64,000 nucleotides of DNA from Mikania micrantha (taxonomy: Eukaryota; Streptophyta; Magnoliopsida; Asterales; Asteraceae): contig CM018688.1 of NCBI GenBank assembly GCA_009363875.1, forward strand, positions 63,918,541-63,982,540, given 5' to 3'. Positions within the stretch are counted from its first letter, which is position 1, and every line of letters starts with the position of its first letter. Of this stretch, positions 12,749 through 24,660 are shown in pieces. Under the pieces are notes generated by a model. It did not search any database, was not told the DNA's origin, and was given only the letters and a program-made list of their open reading frames with translations. Position numbers and translations under genes: made by a program.

Positions 12749-15700
12749 TCATGTTTTGACATCAAGTTGGATGATTCTGATGAGATCCTCCGGTGTTCTC
12801 TTTTTATTTTGAAACAACCTTATGTTTCGCTCCTGCCATATGTAGTACACCGTAGCTCCCACCAATAATCTTCTGATAATACTCTCCACCGTAGGGGTAT
12901 GCTTGAGTTTTGAAAGGTATTGCACACATGTTGGCCATAGCGCATGGACTCTTTCCAGTTTTGCCACTTTTTTAACTTCATTCTAGAGTTTCCTTGGGTA
13001 GTTACATTAGAAAAAAAGGTGGTTATGACTATCCTTTAGAGATTGGCAGAAAGCACATGTTAAGCTTGTATTGAGATCCCATCTTCTCATCCTGTCTTGT
13101 GTTAGAAGCCGCTGTTTTATGGCCAACCAAAGAATGAAGGCATGGCGCGAAATGTTTTGACTATACCACACTAGTTTGTGCCATGCATCTTCTGTTTCAT
13201 TCTCATTGAGGTCTACCATTACTTGTTTCACCTGGAAGTTGGTGCTTTGTCCTTTCTTTGTTCGCCAATGTACTACATCTTTCATGGTGTTTTGGATAAG
13301 CGGTGGGGGAGATCTTGGAGACATGGATATTTCTCTGTCAATTCTGTAGGCCATCTCCAGCTTCCCTTAGAAACTATCTCTGCCACTTTGGTTTCCAATG
13401 TGAGGCCCGCCCGATGTATGTCCCGCTTAGAGACTATGTCACTTAGAGGACTCAAGGCACGCCAGCGATCAAACCATACCGATGTGTTTTCCCCATTTCC
13501 AATGCTGGAGCTGAAGTGGGCTCGAACGCGCGTTCTGTAGTGTAGGATGTTGCGCCAGCTCCACGTGGATCCATCGTTAACTTTAACATTCCAGAAATTA
13601 TCTTGTTGCAGCTTATAGCATTTCATCCATTTTACCCAGATTGAATCTTTTCCAGACACAATGTTCCAGATGTGCTTTGTCATAAGAGTTAGGTTTATGT
13701 CTTTTAAAGATGTGATACCCAATCCACCTTGATGTTTCGGCTTACAAATTTCAGCCCAGCTAACTCTGACTTTACCTCTACCTTGATCCATATGTGTCCA
13801 AAGGAACTTCCGCATCAACCTTTCAATCTCTTCAATGATATTAGTTGGAAGAGTGAAAACAGCTGCCCAGTAGATGTGCATAGAGGAGAGAACCGATTTT
13901 ATGAGTTGTAATCGCCCAGCAAAGGACAAGAACTTGTTATTCCAGTCCGATATTCTGCTCTTCACCTTGTTGACTAGGATGCAACAGTCTTTGGAGTAAA
14001 GACGTTTGGACAGAAGTGGGACTCCTAGATAGCGGACCTGAAGCGTGCCAACTTTGAATGGGAGAATTCCTTGTATTTCTTGTTGTTGTGTGGGTCGAAC
14101 ATTACCAAAAAACATGGTTCTTTTTTCCATGTTCGGTTTTAGGCCTGAGATACTGCTGAATTCCAGGAGGGATTTTAGCACCACTTGAATGGATTCCTTG
14201 TTTGCATGGCAAAACATAAAGAGATCGTCCGCAAAGCAAAGATGGGTGAGTTTCAGTTCCTCGCATTGCCAATGATAATTAAACTGATCTTGAGCCATGA
14301 TGTTTCTTTTCATTAGTAAATCCAACACCTCCATGATGAGGATAAACAGGTAGGGCGACATTGGGTCTCCTTGTCGGAGGCCACGCTTCCCTTGAAAAAA
14401 ACCATGCACTTCCCCATTAACATTGATCGTATAGGAGGCTGATTGTAGGCACGTCATTATCCATGAGATCGTACAAGGGTAAAAGAGCAAAATGTTGTAG
14501 ACATTGTGTCATGAAGCTGTGATTCACCGTGTCATATGCCTTCTGAATATCAATTTTTAGGGCCACCTTTGATTCTCCCCTATTCCGGTGGTAATTTCGG
14601 ACCAATTCCTGTGTTAAGAGGATGTTGTCACTTATAACTCTTCCTGGCACAAAAGCGCTTTGGCATTCATTCACAATCTGATCTAGCCCCACTTTGATAC
14701 GTTCGCAAATGATTTTACTAATTCATTTATATAGAACATTGAAACATGCAATAGGTCTGAAATCCTTAACTGATTTAGGATTGAGACCTTTGGGAATAAG
14801 GGAAATGACAGCCGTATTTACTTGCTTTAGGAGCTGGCCATTTGCAAAGAAGTCACTGATGGCTTCCATTATTTCCTCTCCAAGAATGTTCCATGTGGCT
14901 TTAAAGAAGGTGGAAGTATAGCCATCTGGACCAGGCGCTTTATCTGCATCTATGCTAAACATAGCTTGCTTGATCTCCTCTTTAGTAATTTCTCCCACCA
15001 TGTCATCTGCCATTTGAGGGGTGATTTTCTTTTGAAACAAGTTATCTGGGTGTGCGATTCTCTCTACCTGGGCTTCACTACCTAGAAGATCCGTATAGTA
15101 CTGGACAAATTTGTCCGCTACCTGATTTTCTCCATGTTGAGCACCAAGCTCGTCCTCCACAAAAAGGATATGACTTTTTTTGTTGTCTCTTATTTATCAC
15201 ATTATGAAAATATTTGGAGTTTTGGTCACCTTCTTTGAGCCAGAGAAATTTTGCTCTTTGTTTTAACAGAAGTTCCTCTTCGATGGTGGCGGCTTTGTAT
15301 GCCTTCAGGTATGCAACCTCTTCATTTCTTAGGTCCCTGTTGTATCCATACTTATCCACTTCTTCTTGAATTTTCCGGAGCTCCTCTTTTAAATTTTTGA
15401 TTTTGTTTTCTGGCTTGCCTAATCTGTTTGCAAATCTTCTCAAACTCCCCTTAAGGTTTTTAGTTTCTGAGTGACACAATACATGGCATAGCCTTGGACT
15501 GGTTTGCTCCATTCTTGTTTCACCATTTCTTGAAATCCAGGTTGTGTTGCCAGGTATTTCATGAATTAGACGGCCTTGGAGTCCATTTCGCGCGCAGGTT
15601 TGGCACTGTTAACAAGCCAGGGGTATGGTCTGACGTCAAGGGAGGAAGGAAGCTAGTCCTTGCATTCATAAAAAGGGAAGCAAAGGCTTGATTGGCCATG

Positions 15701-16055
15701 ATTCTGTCTAACTTCTTCTGCATACTTTCCGGCTTGCCTGGAGCCTTATTCCATGTGTACTTGAACCCCGAACCTTGTATGTCTTCCAGACCAGCTCGAC
15801 TGCATGTTTCTTGCATGTCATCCATAACTTGGGTCCAATCCGAAGGCCCCATCGCTATGGGATCATAGCTGCGTTGAAATCTCCCATCACTACCCAAGGT
15901 TTTATGTTCATACTACTTGCGAATCTCAGAATGTCATCCCACAGTGGCTTTCTTTTGGATATACGAACATGCCCATAAATGAAAGAGCAAAAGTAGTCAT
16001 TTTGGCTTCCCTTTGGCTTGATGTGACAATGTACAAGTTGATCTATTTGGTGTAT
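12749..16055 (-). pseudogene. LINE B ORF2, C-terminal and central part
   Basis: Continues the endonuclease/reverse transcriptase whose start is at 20773. From right to left: endonuclease core with VMGDFNA (16055-15560), linker (15512-15080), RT N-half with KAPGPDG (15160-14420), RT with RQGDPMSPYLF and FADD (14490-14220), RT thumb and connection (to about 13280), knuckle CAFC..HNHLFF (13100-13010), and a C-terminal YYIWQERN block (about 12840). Several frameshifts break it. At 16055 it is interrupted by an LTR element, and the frame resumes exactly at 20505 if one target copy is removed. Confidence 0.85.
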
Positions 16056-16832
16056 TGTGACAATCCGATATTTTCGGGTTAACCCCGTTAACAAAAATTA
16101 ACGGAAAATGTCGCGAAACGATACGAAAGCTATTTAGAAGGATTTAATTTGGTCAAATAAGCCCAAACATATTTGAAATAAAGGAAATTGGCTTGTAATT
16201 AGTTAAATGGGCCAATTTTGACTATTAGAAGTCAAAATTCGAATTATGGATGCTATTAGAAATTGAAATTACTTTCAATAATCAACTATAGTTGAATTAA
16301 ACTATCTTAGATTACTCCATTATGGTTATAAGCATCTAGAACATAAGGATTAATGTGGGAATCAAGTAAAAACGAGAACTTGACTTTAAAAAGTCAAAAT
16401 TCGTGTATGAAAATCAAAGAAAATTTGGAATTCCTCGAAAATTCGAGTTGTAACCGATCATTAAACATCCTTAATCATCATATTGATGATTATCATCAAT
16501 AATTATCAGTTATAGTGTCCAATAAATTAGAATTAAACTCGAATGTTAACCAAAACGTCAAAACCGTCCTAAGCATCTATCAAATCACACCATTCAATCG
16601 AATTGTTCGAAATTGAGCATACAGAAGCACTAATCGGCACTCTTAGAGACTATTCCATTCAACGATTTGATCTCAGAAGCTTCGGATTGAAGAAAACAAT
16701 CGAGAGCCGGCCGAACTTCACCTTCTAGACGAACTCTTTCAATTGATCATCAAAACAAGTAAGTTCTCGTTCTTGGACCTTCTAAAACAGCCGACTAAGA
16801 AGATCCCTAACACAATTTCATGTAAGGATTTC

Positions 16833-18757
16833 GAATTGAATGATTTGCGGATCTAGGGTTCATCTCAAAAACGAGTTTGGGGGTTTTTAATCAAACGAGT
16901 TTTAAATTCGAATCAATTATCATCCTTAGTTTCAGAAGGATTCGTTTAAGGAAGTAGCTATATCAATTTCATGAATCAATAACTAACTCTATGATTTCAA
17001 GTATTAGGGTTCTTCGAATATAAGGAATTGGGGGTTTTAATGTAGACGGATTTTAAGATGAAATTAAACTACATTAGTAAGTTCAGAGGATGTCGATCAA
17101 GCATAACCTCATAATTATTCTTGGTCTTAACAGCGAATTGTTTGATTTTGATTATTAGGGCTTATGTAAAGAACCCGTTTGGGGGTTTTGATCGAAACGG
17201 CTTTAAAAACCCCCAACGAATTGAATGATTTGCGGATCTAGGGTTCATCTCAAAAACGAGTTTGGGGGTTTTTAATCAAACGAGTTTTAAATTCGAATCA
17301 ATTATCATCCTTAGTTTCAGAAGGATTCGTTTAAGGAAGTAGCTATATCAATTTCATGAATCAATAACTAACTCTATGATTTCAAGTATTAGGGTTCTTC
17401 GAATATAAGGAATTGGGGGTTTTAATGTAGACGGATTTTAAGATGAAATTAAACTACATTAGTAAGTTCAGAGGATGTCGATCAAGCATAACCTCATAAT
17501 TATTCTTGGTCTTAACAGCGAATTGTTTGATTTTGATTGTTAGGGCTTATGTAAAGAACCCGTTTGGGGGTTTTGATCGAAACGGCTTTAAAAACCCCCA
17601 ACGAATTGAATGATTTGCAGATCTAGGGTTCATCTCAAAAACGAGTTTGGGGGTTTTTAATCAAACGAGTTTTAAATTCGAATCAATTATCATCCTTAGT
17701 TTCAGAAGGATTCGTTTAAGGAAGTAGCTATATCAATTTCATGAATCAATAACTAACTCTATGATTTCAAGTATTAGGGTTCTTCGAATATAAGGAATTG
17801 GGGGTTTTAATGTAGACGGATTTTAAGATGAAATTAAACTACATTAGTAAGTTCAGAGGATGTCGATCAAGCATAACCTCATAATTATTCTTGGTCTTAA
17901 CAGCGAATTGTTTGATTTTGATTATTAGGGCTTATGTAAAGAACCCGTTTGGGGGTTTTGATCGAAACGGCTTTAAAAACCCCCAACGAATTGAATGATT
18001 TGCGGATCTAGGGTTCATCTCAAAAACGAGTTTGGGGGTTTTTAATCAAACGAGTTTTAAATTCGAATCAATTATCATCCTTAGTTTCAGAAGGATTCGT
18101 TTAAGGAAGTAGCTATATCAATTTCATGAATCAATAACTAACTCTATGATTTCAAGTATTAGGGTTCTTCGAATATAAGGAATTGGGGGTTTTAATGTAG
18201 ACGGATTTTAAGATGAAATTAAACTACATTAGTAAGTTCAGAGGATGTCGATCAAGCATAACCTCATAATTATTCTTGGTCTTAACAGCGAATTGTTTGA
18301 TTTTGATTATTAGGGCTTATGTAAAGAACCCGTTTGGGGGTTTTGATCGAAACGGCTTTAAAAACCCCCAACGAATTGAATGATTTGCGGATCTAGGGTT
18401 CATCTCAAAAACGAGTTTGGGGGTTTTTAATCAAACGAGTTTTAAATTCGAATCAATTATCATCCTTAGTTTCAGAGGGATTCGTTTAAGGAAGTAGCTA
18501 TATCAATTTCATGAATCAATAACTAACTCTATGATTTCAAGTATTAGGGTTCTTCGAATATAAGGAATTGGGGGTTTTAATGTAGACGGATTTTAAGATG
18601 AAATTAAACTACATTAGTAAGTTCAGAGGATGTCGATCAAGCATAACCTCATAATTATTCTTGGTCTTAACAGCGAATTGTTTGATTTTGATTATTAGGG
18701 CTTATGTAAAGAACCCGTTTGGGGGTTTTGATCGAAACGGCTTTAAAAATTTGATCA
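16833..18757 (+). repeat. five near-identical 385-bp tandem repeats inside the solo LTR
   Basis: Units start at 16833, 17218, 17603, 17988 and 18373, marked by gaattgaatgatttgc. They differ by only a few single bases (for example gcag at 17619 and attgttagg near 17540), so expansion was recent. Each unit contains two ctagggtt/ttagggtt stretches and several gggggttttt runs. No protein is encoded. Confidence 0.95.
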
Positions 18758-19239
18758 AATCATACAGAGTGGTGCGAAACCTTAGGATGGATGATATCCC
18801 TCTGTTAATTTCAGCAAACAACAACAAATTGATAGATTTCAGATTCTAGGGTTTGTTAGTTAAAAAGATTTGGGATTTTCTAATCAATTGTGATTAAAAG
18901 TTCGATTAGATCACACAGAGGAGTTCGTTTGGATAGTAGGATGAAAAGCCCCATGGATTCGAGTTCTGATATATTTGAATTTAGTTCAATGGATTTGAGA
19001 AATGGTGTTGTTCGAACCGGATTTGGTTAGGGATTGAATTGAGGTGTTTATCTCGATCAATGGATGAATTAAAACCGTCTATAGATGTGATTAGAACCAT
19101 AGGACAAAAGCCCCATGGATTAGGAATGGATTGGATTCGATATAGGGTTCAATTGGAATCAATTGGTTCGACTAATACCATATAGGGGAACCGGGTAATC
19201 ATAGGTTAAATGAATTAATTTCTGAAATCTATTGCAAAT

Positions 19240-19320
19240 GCTGAAACATGCTAACTGGTAAGGAGTGGGTGTGTGGAGTTAGGGGTCACGGGTTCGAACC
19301 CGGGCTCTAACTGTTTTTGG
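19240..19320 (+). other. tRNA-like sequence with polymerase III boxes, probable SINE or tRNA relic
   Basis: Contains an A-box-like stretch (ctaactggtaagg, 19252-19264) and a perfect B-box ggttcgaaccc at 19291-19301, about 30-40 bases apart, as in tRNA genes and tRNA-derived SINE heads. I could not fold a full cloverleaf, and there is no acceptor stem, so it is not a working tRNA gene. Confidence 0.4.
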
Positions 19321-19535
19321 ATTTTAAACCATTCTTGGTATTTTGATCATAATTTATTCGTTTTAACTCCGATTCGACTCGTTCGAATTGCGTTATAACC
19401 AGAATTCTATTCCGAACATATTTGAATAATAAAATTCATATTTTAACCCGAAAACGAAATCGCGTATAATTACGCTTGTTTAAATAAAATCAGAAATGAT
19501 GATATGATTTTATTAAACGATTCCAAAGTCGCGCA

Positions 19536-19589
19536 TACATACGTATGTACATTTCTAATACTCTAACATACGTGTGTTGACACGTATGT
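19536..19589 (+). other. pair of palindromes in the solo LTR
   Basis: tacatacgtatgta (19536-19549) is a perfect 14-bp palindrome. acatacgtgt (19566-19575) pairs with acacgtatgt (19580-19589) around the loop gttg. A third hairpin, actattgt (19965-19972) with acaatagt (19982-19989), lies 380 bp on. The pair may correspond to the paired hairpins in the other LTRs at 21568-21699 and 23442-23574, but the loops differ. Confidence 0.6.
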
Positions 19590-20504
19590 GATTTCGAGCA
19601 CAAAGCGATATCCCGAATAACACTACATTATTGTTTAAACACAGATTTTTCGTAGAGGATTTTCTACGCAAGTTCACGAGTGTTTGATCATTCTGCTACA
19701 ATCAAAGGTGCGTACACGGCCCCTTTCTTATTTTAACTGTTTTGGGAGAGAAAACATGTGCAACAAACACTTTTAGATACATATCACTTGCATGAGTTAG
19801 CTGTTTACATTAAGTGCAAAACATAGCATTACAAGTCCTTACACTCCGAACCGTTTAGTTTGTCGTAGCGCAAAGCGTGGTAGTTGGAAATAGATCTATT
19901 AGGTTTGACAAACGTCACTTGGTAGATGGGATCTATGCAAGTGTTTGACTAGCCAATTCACATTACTATTGTTTGTGCTAGACAATAGTGGCAAGGAAAA
20001 ACATGCGTTAGCATGCAACAGTCAGCTTCGGTGTCGACCACTTATGTAAATAGTATAAATGACTAGCTATCATGACTATGCATGTGTGATTATGTTATCT
20101 GCAAACATTTTGTTCAAACTGTTGTTTCAAACATTTGTGAATGCTTAAACCTGTGTAATGCACCAACCTTTGTGTTGACTTGATTTACATGTTTTCTCAG
20201 GACGCTAAGGTACACGAACAAGCTAGCATGGACTAGGAGATCGAGTTGCATGCATACTTTAAATTTCTGTTGATTTGGATTTAAACATTTGGGACATTGC
20301 TTTGTAATTTACAGTTTTCAACTGTTATGGTTGTTTATGTTTTAAAAACGCTTCCGCAACGTTAGAACTTTGATATTACAGTTTTAGACCAAAGTATGTT
20401 TTGAAATTCATATAGAGGTCTTCGTTATGTCTAATGATCTAAGATCCTGGTTTGTCACGTCCCAAACGGTATGATTCTGTTAGTTGAAAATTGGGGGTGT
20501 GACA

Positions 20505-20773
20505 TGTATCACCATAAGGTCCAGTATACGGGGGTCCCATCCAACCAAAATTCGAATCCAATTGAGGCAATGCATGGCATTTGATGTCCATTCCCAGTCT
20601 TTTCGAAGGTTCTTACAAATGTTATCAATTTTTGACGGAACCACATGGGTTTCCAAGATGCTATAGATTGAAATTTGTTTCTCTTTTAACATATCTACAA
20701 GATCTTTTTGGCGGATTTGGCTGTTCATCCCCCTTATGTTCCACACCAAGGTGTTAAGATCCATTACCTTCAT
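20505..20773 (-). pseudogene. LINE B ORF2, start of the endonuclease domain
   Basis: Starts at ATG 20773 and shows LVWNIRGMN and SILETHVV, the first catalytic motifs of an AP-endonuclease. The ATG overlaps the ORF1 stop as ATGA (20773-20770), so ORF2 translation could be coupled to ORF1 termination. It breaks off at 20505 at the target duplication of the LTR insertion and continues at 16050. An alternative in-frame ATG (VMDLN) lies three codons downstream. Confidence 0.8.
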
Positions 20774-21137
20774 TGGGTCCCAGTGGCTTGTTTCCCAGCC
20801 TCCATTCTTATTCCATTATCCTTACAGATGGGTTCGGGGCCTTCATTCGGAGTCTTCATAGACATAAATCTACTTGTACCATCTGTTTCCGAATCCGCTT
20901 CCCTATCAACATGCATATCGTGCGGATGGCCATCCTCATCAGATTCTTCATCTGTTAGATAGGATTTGGTGCATTTCCTCGTAGCATTAACTCCATCTGG
21001 GAATTCATATACCCTACTCATATCATGGAAGTAGCTAATATAAGAAAGGGTCCATTTCTTCAACACCTGGGGAGTTGGAACCTTTTTTGCCGTGATGTAA
21101 TCCAGGGTTGTTCCTTTTTGTTCTGCACTTAGATGGT
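20770..21137 (-). pseudogene. LINE B ORF1, C-terminal end
   Basis: An acidic, low-complexity stretch (rich in D, E and S, around SDEDGHPHDMH) ending in a TGA that overlaps the ORF2 start. It is cut at 21137 by the LTR insertion and continues on the other side at 36974. The position corresponds to the acidic C-terminal tail of ORF1 in the other LINEs. Confidence 0.65.
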
Positions 21138-21542
21138 TGTGACAACTAGTACCTGACCGGCCGGCAAGTCCGTACGGTATGTGTACTTTCAATAGTGACT
21201 ATGTGTACAAACATGTTTGTGAACAGTACTTGTATTAACAGAATTCAAAATACAAGAAACAGTTGTACGTATTTTTGTGTAAACTTAAATGCCGTAAGTA
21301 CAACACTTATTTGAAACAATAGTTGTTAGTATTTAGGTGAAAACCTAAGTACAAATAATACAACGAAACACGAGAAACAACAGTGTTCAAACAAATAACA
21401 AGAACAAGTCGGTTGCGATCTGATGTCCATAGATGACAGGAATTAGATGGCCGACAAACCGGTGTGAAAACAATGTGATAATAGGATGTTTAGTTGAGTC
21501 CGACAGTGAGGAAATACAGTTTAAAACGATATTGCAATGTCG

Positions 21543-21699
21543 TTTCAGAATAACGAACTGACAGTGTGTTTGCGTGGGTGACGATTCACACAAACATATA
21601 TGTGAGTTTAACATTCTGAAATGATGACTGGAAAGTAGAAAACAAAAGTCGGAAAGCAAAAACCATTGTCGTGTTCGTTCGGGTGACGATTCGAACGAA
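21543..21699 (+). promoter_or_regulatory. paired GTGACGAT-loop hairpins, outer LTR
   Basis: Hairpin one: gtttgcgtg (21568-21576), loop ggtgacgatt, cacacaaac (21587-21595), one mismatch; it is enclosed by tttcagaat (21543-21551) and attctgaaa (21613-21621). Hairpin two: ttcgttcg (21674-21681), same loop, cgaacgaa (21692-21699), perfect. They lie about 220-350 bp upstream of the TATA box. The loop contains TGACG, the core of plant TGA-bZIP sites. Confidence 0.7.
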
Positions 21700-21919
21700 T
21701 ACGTGCGATGGTGACGCGATTTGACGAAACAAAAACGAAACACGACGCGAACAAAAATAAATTAATAAAATAAAATAAATAATGTTTTACAATTTTGAAA
21801 CTCATCAAAATAATTAAAATAACCATTCTTTTATTTATAATAAATAAAATACGCATTACGTTTCGGAAACGCAACGAAGACGCAAACCGAGCAACCGAAA
21901 CGAACCCGAATACCTCGAG

Positions 21920-21930
21920 GGTATATAAAC
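21920..21930 (+). promoter_or_regulatory. TATA box of the outer LTR
   Basis: ggtatataaac at 21920-21930, downstream of the hairpin pair and followed by a pyrimidine-rich ctctctctac stretch near 21970. This is the expected layout of an LTR promoter. The counterpart in the inner LTR is weaker (ctataag, 23892). Confidence 0.55.
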
Positions 21931-22367
21931 ACCAAATGAGGGTGTTTCCTCATTTGTTGAAAACCCTTTCTCTCTCTACACATCCATTCCCGTTCATCTC
22001 TCTCTCACTACAAAAACCAACCTTCAAAGTAGCATATCTTGGTAATTTCTCAACGAAATTGGGTGATTCTTGGACCTACGGGAAGCTCTCGACCTCCTCT
22101 ACCTAGAAGTACAAAGGATCGGAGCATTTACCCAGCCAAATCTAAGGTATGAGCAAAAGAAAAATTGGAAAAATAGGGTTTCTAGTGCCTTGTTTAGCCA
22201 CACACCTTTAACAGGTTTAAAATCATATCACCCACGTCCTACACATCCGAGACACCATATTAGCATAGCACCATCATTGGGGCGACCTGCAACTGAATTG
22301 GGCTGGCAAAGATGATGATGAACAGTGAGGTTCGTGCAAGACTAAAGAGCCGAAGCTCCTAGGAGCG

Positions 22368-22900
22368 GCCGAACCTTCAGGCCGGCATCCTATTTGGCGA
22401 ACCTATGGGTTCTAGTTGAGTCACGAACCTTGCTGCCACAGGTCTAAAGCCACGAACCCAAGAAGGGCAGCGAACCCTCACCCTAGACGAACCCTCGCTG
22501 CATGCTTTGAGCCGAACCCTCTAGCACCGAACCTGGTGCTGACTAGCTGGGAACAGCCGAACCTTGGGATCTCACAAACCTATGCTAATACTTGGCCGAA
22601 CCCTGCTGGTTCAGATGGCTAAGTCACGAACCTTTGTACCTCCGGCAAACCTATGTCAACAACCACTCAGCCGAACCTACTAGTGTTCTCACGAACCCTG
22701 TTAACCAGCCACGAACCTGTTAGTAGCAACGAACCCACTTGTCTCCCGAACCCCATGCATGGGCTACGAACCATCCTCATGTTGAACAAACCTTCGGCTG
22801 AACTTAGACACCGGCGAACCGTGACTGTTGTAGCCGAACCTGCAGTAGGGCGAACCTTAAGGTTCGTTGTCTCATGGGAGACCGAACCTTCAACTAAATC
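22368..22900 (+). repeat. cluster of about 20 CGAACC motifs, outer LTR
   Basis: The hexamer CGAACC recurs about 20 times at irregular spacings of 12-50 bases, mostly as GCCGAACC or CACGAACC followed by C or T. It falls in all reading frames, so the pattern is in DNA or RNA rather than protein. The open frames across it are chance. A homologous cluster is in both inner LTRs. Confidence 0.8.
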
Positions 22901-23416
22901 TCCTAAGGGGGTTTGCGGGATTTGTGTTATAATAACCGGCCCAGCATTTCCAACTTGTTCGACCCATCCATTTACCTTCGGCCAAGTCTTTTTCATCGGC
23001 CCAACTACCCTTAGGGCGGCCCATTCGGTTTAGCCCATCAGTTGGCCCAAGACAATTGATCAAGCTCCCATATAATTCGGCATTTCCAGCTGTAACATCA
23101 CTGTACTTTAGGTTGTCCACACATCCGTATATCCGTACGATTGTACTGTTACGACCTGAGACTTTGTAATTATTAATATTGACATACTATTTGATGATTA
23201 TCACTGTTATTGGTATGCATGTTTATAACATATTATACGCGTAAACCTTGGGAAGTTTAGTTGTAACTCAACTAAACGGGCCCATAGAGTTTATCGCAGT
23301 CATATTATTGGTGATTATATATTATTGGTTTGGGAATGATAATATTAAAGTTAATAAATAATGGGAATTAATTACGCGAAGTGAGGTTACGAACATTACT
23401 TAAACGCGAATACTAA

Positions 23417-23574
23417 TTCAGAAAGGTTAACTTAATAAATGTATTCGCATGGGTGACGATTCACACGAATATAATTATTAAGAATAATATTCTGAAACGA
23501 TATTCCATAAACAGTAAATCGAATCGAAATACGATACGAGCGTTGGATTCGTAAAGGTGACGATCTTTACGAAT
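23417..23574 (+). promoter_or_regulatory. paired GTGACGAT-loop hairpins, inner 5' LTR
   Basis: Hairpin one: tattcgcatg (23442-23451), loop ggtgacgatt, cacacgaata (23462-23471), with two mismatches; enclosed by cttaataa/ttattaag (23431-23438, 23475-23482) and ttcagaa/ttctgaa (23417-23423, 23490-23496). Hairpin two: attcgtaaag (23547-23556), loop gtgacgat, ctttacgaat (23565-23574), a perfect 10-bp stem. The same pair is at 32874-32903 and 32979-33006 in the 3' LTR. Confidence 0.75.
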
Positions 23575-24297
23575 ACATACGCGAGTAACGCGTTTCGACG
23601 AGATAATTAAATGATAAAGAACGATAGTAAATTAATAGGTAAAAACTTATAACGTTTATTAGGAATCACAACCTAAAACGAATTTGAATAAATTTATTTA
23701 ATTAAATAATTGATTTAACGAAAATAATCGGGATCTTTCATTTAAACGATTTATATTGAAAACTTTTTTATTGAAAACAAGCTTAGACATTTAAATGTCT
23801 TACGTTTCAAATGTGTTTAACAAGGAAACCGATCATTTTATAATATTATGACGCGATAAAAACGAGACTGAACACCCAGGGACAAAACGCGCTATAAGAA
23901 AGAATTTTATTTCTTTCTTCTTCATTCTCTCAACACCCTCTCTCTCTCAAGACTTAAATTTCGCCACCTACACCCACACCCATCTTCTCTCTAGTTTTTC
24001 TCCTCCAATCCTTGACGGATTCTCAAGATTTTGGAGCCTAAACGACCGGGGAACTAAGGAGAACAAGAAAGTACGAGAAAATCGCGAGTTTGACCGACAA
24101 ATCGAGGTAGATCTACTAGTTTCTTTTCGGTTTTGTTGAAAACGTTATTAGAACATGGCAACTCTATACTCAATCGATTTTTAGGTTCTAAATGTGTTAA
24201 TCGAGTTAGTAGCTAGTCATGGAAGCCTCGACTGAACCCATAACAACATTGGAGAATCGAAGATGCTGTTGATGAGAGCTGGGTCGCGAAATAGCAA

Positions 24298-24660
24298 GGG
24301 CCGAACCTGTGAACGCCTTGGCTGAACCATGTTGCTCAGCCGAACCCTACCTCTCACGAACCTTTGTTGGGCGGGAACCCAGGGTGGCCGAACCTTATAG
24401 CCACGAACCCACTTGGGACCGAACCCTCCTCAGCAGCCGAACTATAGCACATGCCACGAACTATGTTGCTGAGCAGCCGAACCCACGCTGGTCCCGAACC
24501 TTTTCCTCTTAGCCGAAGCTTAGTAACGAACCTTGCCCTTGTTGGGAGCCGAACCTAGGTCACTTGTTCTTCAACCGACCCTTCCATTGAACAGGGCCGA
24601 ACCCTGATAAGGTGCAGCGAACCCTAGCCTATGAGTTGTTATTCTTTCAGCAGAACCTAT
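24298..24660 (+). repeat. CGAACC motif cluster, inner 5' LTR
   Basis: About twelve exact CGAACC copies plus near matches (gaacta, gaacc), spaced 12-45 bases apart. The same cluster occupies about 33730-34090 in the 3' LTR. It lies downstream of the TATA-like box, so it would be transcribed. Confidence 0.8.

Larger units (their letters stand above)
16056..20504 (+). mobile_element. solo-LTR-like insertion in LINE B, with TGTAT target duplication
   Basis: Begins TGTGACAAT at 16056 and ends GGGGTGTGACA at 20504. The flanking five bases, tgtat at 16051-16055 and at 20505-20509, are identical and lie inside the LINE B endonuclease codons. No gag, pol, primer-binding site or polypurine tract was seen across 4.4 kb, so a solo LTR left by LTR-LTR recombination fits best. 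The block near 20160-20210 (caccaacctt..ttctcagg) is shared with the other Ty3-type LTRs in the window. The unusual length is partly due to internal 385-bp repeats. Confidence 0.85.

Noticed and set aside
16833..18757. CRISPR-like or gene-cluster explanation for the 385-bp repeats
   Set aside because: Units are contiguous and nearly identical with no spacers, in a plant LTR.
19240..19320. Functional tRNA gene
   Set aside because: The B-box is present, but no complete cloverleaf or acceptor stem could be drawn.
22653..23033. Plus-strand frame of 126 codons in the outer LTR
   Set aside because: It runs through the CGAACC cluster with no protein similarity; motifs occur in all frames.
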